From assembly GCA_035628915.1 (NCBI GenBank), contig DASPIW010000044.1:79551-143550 (forward strand): a stretch of DNA of 64,000 nucleotides. Reading direction: 5' to 3'. Below, piece after piece: positions 57,897 to 64,000 of the stretch; the stretch's first letter is position 1; the number at the start of each line of letters is the position of its first letter. The DNA is from JARBUG01 sp035628915 (GTDB taxonomy: Bacteria > Bacillota > Sulfobacillia > Symbiobacteriales > Symbiobacteriaceae). The position numbers and the translations under genes are program-made. Below the pieces are notes generated by a model, which was not told the origin of the DNA, ran no database searches, and saw only the letters and a program-made list of their open reading frames with translations.

Positions 57897-60572
57897 TTAT
57901 GCTTCGGTCGCCGGCCCGGCGGTCACAACGGCCAGGCTGTCGACGGCCAGATGCCTGGCAGCCACGGCCTGCAGCTCCCCTGCGGTCAGCGCCCGGACCA
58001 AGTCCGGGTAGCGCTCCACGTAATCCAGCCCGAGGCCGAAGCGCTCAATCTCCGCCAACCGGGCGGCAACACGCTCCGGCGATTCGTGCTGCACGGCGGG
58101 GAAGTCTTCGAGGAAGAGCTTGAGGGCATCCAGTTCATCCGCTCCCACCGGCTCTTCGGAGAGCCGCCGCAGTTCCTGGCGCAGCAGGTCCGCTGCAAAC
58201 GCAACCCGGGACGGATTGACGCCGATGTGGACCGTCCAGGGCGCCGCTCCGAGCGCACCGCCGAACGCTGCGTACTGATAGTAGCTGAGCCCGTATTTCT
58301 CCCGGACATCCCGGAAGAGCCGGCTGCTGGCAGGCGTGCCGTTGCCGCCGAACAGGGTGGCCAGGACCTCCAGGCCGAGATAGTCGGGGTGGCTCCGGTC
58401 TACCAGAGGCCAGCCCATGGCCAGGTCGGTCTGAGTCTTGCCGGGAATGGTCTCATGGACCAGCTCCGGGGCCGTCCGGGGCGCCAGGGGCGGGAAAGTC
58501 AGGCGGCCGCCGCCGCCTGTCCAGCCGGCCAACACCCGCAGGATACCCGCCTCCGCTGCCGCGGGGTCGACGTTGCCCACCACCGTGATAATAGCGCCGT
58601 TGGGCCGGTAGAATTGGTCATGAAACGCCGCCACATCATCTCGGGAGATTGCGTTCAGCGACTCGTCCGTGCCCCCGGCGGGCGCCCGGTAGGGATATCC
58701 CGGCGGATAGAGCAGTTCACTGAGCTTACGGCCGGCTACCGACCGGGTGTCGTTCTCCGCTTCGCGGACCCCGACGAGCAAACGCTCCCGCATGCGCCGG
58801 AACTCATCTCCTGGAAAAGCCGGGCGCAGCAGCACCTCGGCCAACACCTCCAGGCCCGTGTCCAGGTCTTCGGGCAGGCACTTGACCGTGGCGACGGCCG
58901 TCTCCCGGCCCGTGTCGACCCGGATGGACATACCGAGGGAGTCGGTCTTGATGGCCAGTTCATCAGCCGTGTAGGCATTCGTTCCCCGGGTCAGCAGTTG
59001 GGCGGTAAGCCTGGCGAGGCCGGCCTTCCCTTCCGGGTCAAATCCCGGGCCAGCCTCCATCTGCACCCGCACAAGGGCGCTGGGGATGGTCTCCGCCGGG
59101 TAGACCAGCAGGGTCGCACCGCCGGGCAACTCCCGCCGGACAATGCGGCTCCGGTCCAAAATGGCGCTGCGCTTGCCCGCCGCAGGCGGCTCGGCGGCCG
59201 CGTGCCCCGGCGTCTGGTACTCGGGCGTGGTGCCCTGCAGCTGGTCCAGCGGGGGCTGATAGGGCGCCGACGGCGCCGCCTTGGCCTGCGCTTCGGGAAT
59301 GAACCAGCCCACCGTGCGCCGTTCCGGCTGCAGGTAGGTCTGAGCGACCCGCAGCACGTCGCCGGCGGTAACATTCGCGAACTTGTCGAGTGCGTGGTCG
59401 AAGCCTTCCACGCTGTCGGTCATCACAGTGGAGCCCAGCAGCACGGCCTGGTTCATGGCGCTCTCCATCGCATAAATCCACTGGGCGCGCACCTGCTTCT
59501 TGGCCCGCTCCAGCTCAGCGGTCGGAACGGCGCTCTGGCGGAGCGCATCGACCTCTGCGAAAACCGCCTCCTCCACCTGCTGCGGCGCCACGCCGGGCAC
59601 CGGCGATGCGTTGCACAGGAAGAGCCCTTCGTATGCCAGGGACCACGGGTGAGCCGACGCGTAAGTGGCGAGGCCGGAAGCCACCAGCCTCCGGTAGAGG
59701 CGGCTCGAACGCCCCATTGCGGCGCCGCCGCCCATCATGGCGAAAGACGGGCCGCCGGAGAGGACGGCGGAAAGGACCGTGAGGGCGGGGATATCCGGAT
59801 GGTCATCAGCGGGCATGCGGTAGCCGGCCATCAAATACGGGTTCGGCCCGGGGCGCCGGACCTCGAAGCGCCGCTCGGCGGTCTGTTCGGGCTCACGGGC
59901 GCGCAGGGGCTCCACGGGGGCGCCCGGCGCGATGGCACCGAAGTGCCGGTCCGCAAGTTCCAGGAGCTGTTCGGTGTCAAAGTCGCCGACCGCCACCAGC
60001 GTGGCGTTGTTGGGCCGGTAATTGCGCTGATAGTGCTCGGTCAGCCACTCGCCGGTCGTCGCCTTGATATCGTCCTTGTAGCCCAACACGTGGTGGCGGT
60101 AGGGCATCTCGCGGAACGCCTCGTGCATGAAGCCGGACTGCAGCCAGAAGTGGGGGCTGTTCTCCCGCCCTTCCAACTCGCTGACGATAATGCCGCGCTC
60201 GCGAATGGTCAGGTCGGGGTCGAACCGCATGTTGACCATCCGGTCCGCTTCGACCTGCATGCCGAATTCCAGGTGGCGGGCCGGCAGCACCTGGTAATAC
60301 GACGTGTAGTCATAGTTGGTAAAGGCGTTGGACATGCCGCCCCGCAGCTTGACGCCCTCCTCCAGGGCGCCCATGGGGAAGCGTTCGGTGCCCTTGAACA
60401 TCATGTGTTCCAGGAAGTGCGAGATGCCCGTCCGCCCCGGCTGCTCGCTCTGGCTGCCAACGCCGTACCAGACCATCACACAGGCCACCGGAGCATGGTG
60501 GAGCTCCCGGGTCAGCACCCGCAGGCCATTGGGGAGCCACTGGACCCGAGTCGGAGCCATCCTATATCCCAT
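57897..60572 (-). CDS. Fused M16 zinc metallopeptidase (active plus inactive domain)
   Basis: 891 residues. The N-terminal M16 domain has the inverted zinc motif His52-x-x-Glu55-His56 (S-H-F-L-E-H) with third ligand Glu132 in V-S-E-L-E-G. The C-terminal half repeats the fold (starting near R-R-E-L-P-G-G-A-T-L) but has G-L-A-R-L-T-A-Q-L-L where HxxEH would be, so is catalytically dead. Many bacteria encode these halves separately; here they are joined. No signal peptide. Cytoplasmic peptide degradation. GGAGG before the ATG; follows the small membrane gene by 15 bases. Confidence 0.92.
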   Translation of the reverse strand: MGYRMAPTRVQWLPNGLRVLTRELHHAPVACVMVWYGVGSQSEQPGRTGISHFLEHMMFKGTERFPMGALEEGVKLRGGMSNAFTNYDYTSYYQVLPARHLEFGMQVEADRMVNMRFDPDLTIRERGIIVSELEGRENSPHFWLQSGFMHEAFREMPYRHHVLGYKDDIKATTGEWLTEHYQRNYRPNNATLVAVGDFDTEQLLELADRHFGAIAPGAPVEPLRAREPEQTAERRFEVRRPGPNPYLMAGYRMPADDHPDIPALTVLSAVLSGGPSFAMMGGGAAMGRSSRLYRRLVASGLATYASAHPWSLAYEGLFLCNASPVPGVAPQQVEEAVFAEVDALRQSAVPTAELERAKKQVRAQWIYAMESAMNQAVLLGSTVMTDSVEGFDHALDKFANVTAGDVLRVAQTYLQPERRTVGWFIPEAQAKAAPSAPYQPPLDQLQGTTPEYQTPGHAAAEPPAAGKRSAILDRSRIVRRELPGGATLLVYPAETIPSALVRVQMEAGPGFDPEGKAGLARLTAQLLTRGTNAYTADELAIKTDSLGMSIRVDTGRETAVATVKCLPEDLDTGLEVLAEVLLRPAFPGDEFRRMRERLLVGVREAENDTRSVAGRKLSELLYPPGYPYRAPAGGTDESLNAISRDDVAAFHDQFYRPNGAIITVVGNVDPAAAEAGILRVLAGWTGGGGRLTFPPLAPRTAPELVHETIPGKTQTDLAMGWPLVDRSHPDYLGLEVLATLFGGNGTPASSRLFRDVREKYGLSYYQYAAFGGALGAAPWTVHIGVNPSRVAFAADLLRQELRRLSEEPVGADELDALKLFLEDFPAVQHESPERVAARLAEIERFGLGLDYVERYPDLVRALTAGELQAVAARHLAVDSLAVVTAGPATEA

Positions 60573-60587
60573 AACCCGCCTCCGCTG

Positions 60588-60791
60588 TTACTGCCGTTTG
60601 TTGACGCGCCGGTCGACCATAAAGACGATCCACAGCACGAGCGCCAGGAACAGAACCACTTTCAGGCCGAAAGTCAGGGCATTTCCGACGAACGGGTTTG
60701 CCGACGTCTGTCGGATGAACTGAACGACGGCGACGCCCATGACCAGCAAGATCAGGATGCCAAGCACCCGGCGAAACGTATTCCTCAGCAT
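60588..60791 (-). CDS. Small two-helix membrane protein
   Basis: 67 residues: basic N-terminus (R-N-T-F-R-R), hydrophobic 9-25, loop Q-T-S-A-N-P-F, hydrophobic 37-58, basic tail D-R-R-V-N-K-R-Q. GGGGGAGG precedes the ATG. Co-transcribed with the M16 gene. Family not recognised. Confidence 0.7.
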   Translation of the reverse strand: MLRNTFRRVLGILILLVMGVAVVQFIRQTSANPFVGNALTFGLKVVLFLALVLWIVFMVDRRVNKRQ

Positions 60792-60926
60792 GGTGGCACT
60801 CCTCCCCCATCACCCGGATCCCTGCGAGCCGGGGGATCTCCTGTACTTTCGTCCGTAGGAATTCGGGTTCGGATACGGCAAGGCGGCCCGGAGCCGTAAA
60901 GCTCCGGGCCGCCAGTCGGCGGCAGG

Positions 60927-62177
60927 TCAGCGGGCGGGCATGCCGCCGGGACGCTTCTGGGGCGGAATGCCCGGAATCGGGTTCTTGCTGCCGGACCCCG
61001 GCGGGGTGACGCTGGGCTGCCGGGCCGCTTCGTAGTAGAAAGGCAGGCGCAGCTGGCCCCACTCGGCCTGGGCCGTGATGAATCCGTAGTACCCGCCGTC
61101 CTGCACGGTGGCGCCGTCGGCGGTCAACCTTAGCTCGAAGGCGGCGTTGCAGCCTTCAGCGGTGCAGGAGACCGTCCCGGCCGACAGTTCGGCCGTCAGG
61201 CCCGTCGGTGCGCCGTTCAGTTCGACGGACAGGTTGTAAGTGAACTTGGCCGCCTCGGGGTCCAGCGGCAGGATGGTGAACGCCTGGGACACAGTGACGG
61301 CCTTGCCGTCGTGGACCACCTGGCCGAAGGAGTGCGTGGGCGCCACGGGGTCCGTCGCCGCTACCAGAATCGCTCGGCAGTCCAGGGCTCGGTTCAGGTC
61401 CATCGCGCCGTTGCCCTGGTCCATGACGGTGCCCTGGCTCTTCATCCAGCGGGCGGTATTGACCAGTGCTGCCTTCATCTGCATCGATGTCCAGTCCGGA
61501 TGCGCCTGGCGCAACAGGGCCACGGCGCCTGCCACGTGGGGTGTGGCCATGGAGGTGCCGCTGGCGCTGATGTAGCCGCTGGGGTCCGGCATGCCGCCGC
61601 CGGGCATTCCCGCCTCGGTGATGGTGGCCGAGTAGATGTTGACGCCGGGCGCCGTGATTTCCGGCTTGATCCAGCCGTCGTTGTTGGGGCCGCGGGAGCT
61701 GAATTCGGCCAACCGGTCGGGCTGGGGCACCTCTTCAGGCGTGAGGCGGAGCTTGGCGGCTTCCTCGCCGCCCTGGCCGCGGACCTGGATCATCAAGTCG
61801 CCGTCAGCCTTGCTGATGGAGACAGCGGGAATGTTCGGCCGGTCCGCCTCATCGCCCATGGAGCCGAAGAAGTTGCCGTCCCGGTTGTTGTAGATGACCG
61901 CGGCAATAGCGCCCGCCCCCTGGGCGTTCTGGGCCTTCTCACGGAAAGTGATTTCACCGCGCTGGATCAGCGCGATTCTCCCCGCGACTTCCGCCGGGAA
62001 ATCTTCGGCTTTGGCGCCAAGCCCACAGGGAATATACTCCATGTCAATGGCGGGCGTGGGCAGCGCGACGGAGCCCTCCAAGAGGCGCATCTCAATCTGC
62101 TTGGGGTCTGCGCCGGTCTGGTTCAGTTCGGCGACCAGAGCAGTGACGCCGTCATCGGTGCTGGCGCCCACGGTCAT
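60927..62177 (-). pseudogene. C-terminal part of a subtilisin-like S8 peptidase, 5' end cut off at the integration site
   Basis: 416 codons of an S8 peptidase with PA-type insert (A-G-R-I-A-L-I-Q-R-G...A-A-V-I-Y-N-N) and the catalytic Ser (S-G-T-S-M-A-T-P-H-V-A-G), followed by a beta-rich tail. The Asp and His regions and signal peptide are missing. The frame begins M-T-V-G-A-S, a motif that normally lies inside the enzyme, exactly where the serine recombinase region starts. No ribosome site precedes this ATG. Its 5' half is presumably at the other end of the element, outside the window. Confidence 0.85.
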
Positions 62178-62192
62178 AAGGTCCTCTCTGTG
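62165..62192. other. Putative attachment site of a serine-integrase element
   Basis: Junction between the truncated S8 gene (conserved codons end at 62177) and the recombinase leader. Crossover position inside this window is inferred from where the S8 similarity stops. The matching half-site should lie at the far end of the element, outside the window. Confidence 0.55.
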
Positions 62193-62199
62193 ATATAAT
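62191..62199 (+). promoter_or_regulatory. Extended -10 promoter of the recombinase
   Basis: TGA-TATAAT at 62191-62199 with no good -35. It lies within about 15 bases of the junction with the S8 gene, so excision would alter what lies upstream of it. Confidence 0.55.
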
Positions 62200-62231
62200 G
62201 GTGTTATTCCTAGATAATGGGAGTGTATCTC

Positions 62232-63827
62232 GTGATTTCGGAACAGGCAAGTGTTGATCCTACCAAGGTCGCGATTTATATCCGTTGGTCGACGGAAGAT
62301 CAGGGCGAGGGCACTACCCTGGAGGTGCAGTCCGAGACTTGCCGGGCTTACCTCATCTCTCAGGGGTGGGTGGTAAACGGCGAACTCGTCTTCATCGATG
62401 ACGGATACTCGGGCGGGTCGATTGATCGTCCCGCCATGGGGAAGCTACGGGCGGCGGTGGCAGCGGGTCAGGTTCACTGCGTGGTGGTGTACAAACTCGA
62501 CCGCCTCTCCCGCAGCGTGGTCGACACGGTGAACCTGGTCTGCCGGGAGTGGGATGGGAAATGCAGTATCAAGTCTGCCCGGGAGCCGATCGATACAACC
62601 ACCCACGCCGGCAAGATGTTCTTCTACACCCTGGTCAACTACGCCGAGTGGGAGCGGAGCGTGATCAAGGAGCGCACCTTCTCGGGCAAGATGCGCCGCG
62701 CCCAGGAGGGGCGGAATCCGGGCTTCAGGCCGCCCTACGGGTATGCAGCCGGCGAGGGTGGAGCCTTTGCTCTGGTTCCTGGTGAAGCCGTGATCGTGCA
62801 GCGCATTTACCGGGAGTACCTGTCTGGCATGGGCCTGCGCCAGATCGTCACCCGGTTGAATAAGGAGGGCATTCCTCCGCGGGAGGCGCGCATGTGGGGG
62901 CAGAGCACAGTCCAGCGCATCCTGGCCAACCCGGCCTACATGGGGCGGCTGGAGTACGGGCGCCGGCGGCAAGTGGGCTCCTCCCGGATCAAGAAGAAGG
63001 CTGTTGTGGCGGTCGACTCGTCCATGATCCCGGTGATCATCGCGCGGGAGGACTGGGAGGCCGTGCAGGCCGTCAAGGAGTCCCGGCCGGGGTTCGGAAA
63101 GGGGCAGGGGAGCGGTCGGGCGGCCGTCAGTTCCAGCCTGCTGACGGGGCTGCTCAAGTGCTCCCGCTGCGGACATGGGTTTGCGGGCAAGTCGCTGTCA
63201 CACCCCTACCATTACTACCGGTGCATGGGGGTGCACATGAAGTCCTCCGCCTACTGCGACTGCGGGGGCATCCGGCAGGATCTCCTCGATGAGCTCGTGG
63301 TGTCGACCCTGCGCAAGCTGTACGGCGGCGAGGAGGCAAAGGACCGGCTGATTCGGCAGGCGACGTCGCACTTTGAGCGCCAGCTGGTCGAGGCACGAGG
63401 CGCTCTGAAGTCGCTTGCTTCGGATGTCGAACGCCTGGCCGCCGAGGAGCAGCGGCTCAAGCGGATGCTACGGGCGGGGGAGCTAACTGTCGTGGAATAC
63501 CGGGAGCTGAAGGCCGATCTCGAGAAAGAAGGTGCGGAACTGCGGCGTTCCGAAGACCGGCTGCGGTCTTCCGAGAAGCAAGCGCTGGCAGGGCTGAACG
63601 GCCAGGAGCGCCTCAGGGAGACGCTGACCCAGGTCGATGAGTGGGACAGGCTGCCCCACAACGGGCGAAAGCAGCTGCTGAGGCAGTTCATCCAGGAGAT
63701 TCGAGCCTACCGGGCGATGCGCTCCGCGACGGTGGAGTGTCATATCGTGTGGCGTTGGGACTCGGAGCGGTCCGGGGAGCCGCCCGTTCCCACGGAGCAG
63801 TATGTGGTGGCGGAGCAGGGGCGGTAA
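62232..63827 (+). CDS. Large serine recombinase (phage-type integrase)
   Basis: About 531 residues from a GTG after GGGAG (an ATG at 62217 is possible). Resolvase domain with nucleophile Ser20 in Y-I-R-W-S-T-E-D-Q and Y-K-L-D-R-L-S-R-S; recombinase domain (N-P-A-Y-M-G-R-L); zinc ribbon C-S-R-C-G...C-D-C; long coiled coil (about 395-470). Large serine integrases carry out site-specific integration/excision of phages, ICEs and sporulation-interrupting elements. Its position next to a split gene marks the left end of such an element. Confidence 0.95.
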   Translation: MISEQASVDPTKVAIYIRWSTEDQGEGTTLEVQSETCRAYLISQGWVVNGELVFIDDGYSGGSIDRPAMGKLRAAVAAGQVHCVVVYKLDRLSRSVVDTVNLVCREWDGKCSIKSAREPIDTTTHAGKMFFYTLVNYAEWERSVIKERTFSGKMRRAQEGRNPGFRPPYGYAAGEGGAFALVPGEAVIVQRIYREYLSGMGLRQIVTRLNKEGIPPREARMWGQSTVQRILANPAYMGRLEYGRRRQVGSSRIKKKAVVAVDSSMIPVIIAREDWEAVQAVKESRPGFGKGQGSGRAAVSSSLLTGLLKCSRCGHGFAGKSLSHPYHYYRCMGVHMKSSAYCDCGGIRQDLLDELVVSTLRKLYGGEEAKDRLIRQATSHFERQLVEARGALKSLASDVERLAAEEQRLKRMLRAGELTVVEYRELKADLEKEGAELRRSEDRLRSSEKQALAGLNGQERLRETLTQVDEWDRLPHNGRKQLLRQFIQEIRAYRAMRSATVECHIVWRWDSERSGEPPVPTEQYVVAEQGR

Positions 63828-63837
63828 CTGACGTAAG

Positions 63838-63864
63838 CAGGCGGGGCCGTTTGGCCCCGCCTCT
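63838..63864 (+). terminator. Intrinsic terminator after the recombinase
   Basis: Ten-pair stem AGGCGGGGCC/GGCCCCGCCT followed by CTTTAG, 12 bases past the stop. Confidence 0.85.
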
Positions 63865-63910
63865 TTAGTTTGGCCATTGCAATGTTTATGTAATTTTGCG
63901 TTTGGGGGTA

Positions 63911-63931
63911 TGTTCTATTCCTGAGAGAACA
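63911..63931 (+). promoter_or_regulatory. Operator-like inverted repeat
   Basis: TGTTCT and AGAACA form a perfect dyad with nine bases between, in an AT-rich segment before the next gene. Size and spacing fit a repressor site of a mobile element; which protein binds is unknown. Confidence 0.4.
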
Positions 63932-63972
63932 TTGCTGCGTTATGCTCTACTTAGGAGAGGGGGAATCCGGCA

Positions 63973-64000
63973 TGACCCGTAGCATCCGAGCAGAGGAGTT
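63973..64000 (+). CDS. Start of a gene running off the window
   Basis: GGAGAGGGGG lies nine bases before an ATG at 63973. Nine codons are visible (M-T-R-S-I-R-A-E-E). Too short to identify; probably an element-borne gene. Confidence 0.5.

Noticed and set aside
57894..60899. 1001-codon open frame on the plus strand opposite the M16 peptidase
   Set aside because: High GC makes long antisense frames common; the minus-strand frame has clear family motifs and a ribosome site, the plus-strand one has neither.

Overview
The window is a 64 kb chromosomal stretch of a GC-rich, spore-former-like Firmicute. Symbiobacterium or a near relative is my best guess, inferred from the high GC, strong AGGAGG ribosome sites, frequent GTG/TTG starts, Gmad2 germination-type domains, OmpR/NarL two-component systems, a preQ1 riboswitch and selenoproteins. 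Most genes lie on the minus strand in short, tightly overlapping operons separated by clear intrinsic terminators. I see no rRNA, tRNA or CRISPR array.

Layout. 0-9.4 kb: TetR regulator plus FabF, an S9 peptidase, a lipid kinase, a PLP decarboxylase and a kinase-like/deoxyribosyltransferase-like fusion. 9.4-14.9 kb (minus): the most striking locus. A promoter, a preQ1-I riboswitch aptamer and an intrinsic terminator precede queD-queE-luxE-like-luxC-like-class III aminotransferase, each gene overlapping the next, then a DinB protein. The three last enzymes would do exactly the chemistry needed to turn the QueE product (a carboxylate) into preQ1 (an aminomethyl) without QueC and QueF. 14.8-24.4 kb: Nudix hydrolase, small proteins, a Ca2+/H+ exchanger, an aminoglycoside-adenylyltransferase-like protein, two tandem Gmad2 proteins, a trypsin-like protease, a DUF47 protein, a Cys-cluster protein with an in-frame stop, and a 3-hydroxyisobutyrate-dehydrogenase-like enzyme.

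24-30 kb: DinB/AidB-like pair, then a four-gene ABC transporter/two-component operon of visibly lower GC. 29.7-36.8 kb: a frameshifted lipoprotein, twin ferredoxins, MoaD-like protein beside an internally deleted aldehyde:ferredoxin oxidoreductase, a secreted lipase, and an NAD salvage operon (stand-alone NrtR winged helix, PnuC, NadR lacking its N-terminus). 36-42.7 kb: acyl-CoA dehydrogenase, a His-rich membrane protein, two adjacent selenoprotein genes with in-frame UGA (PrdB/GrdB-like protein and a selenocysteine peroxiredoxin) and a chemoreceptor.

43-50 kb: four tandem M14 carboxypeptidase genes (one frameshifted). 50-57.8 kb: UspA, two NarL regulators and a kinase, methyltransferase, UbiX with a flavin-binding partner, OsmC, a Gly/Pro/Phe-rich protein and a secreted subtilisin. 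57.9-64 kb: a fused M16 peptidase, then a second S8 peptidase cut off at its 5' end exactly where a large serine recombinase gene begins: the left edge of an integrated element that runs out of the window.

Several genes show decay (one frameshifted lipoprotein, one frameshifted M14, the deleted AOR, shortened NadR, stop in the Cys-cluster gene). Three families of dispersed repeats or long inverted repeats fill intergenic space.
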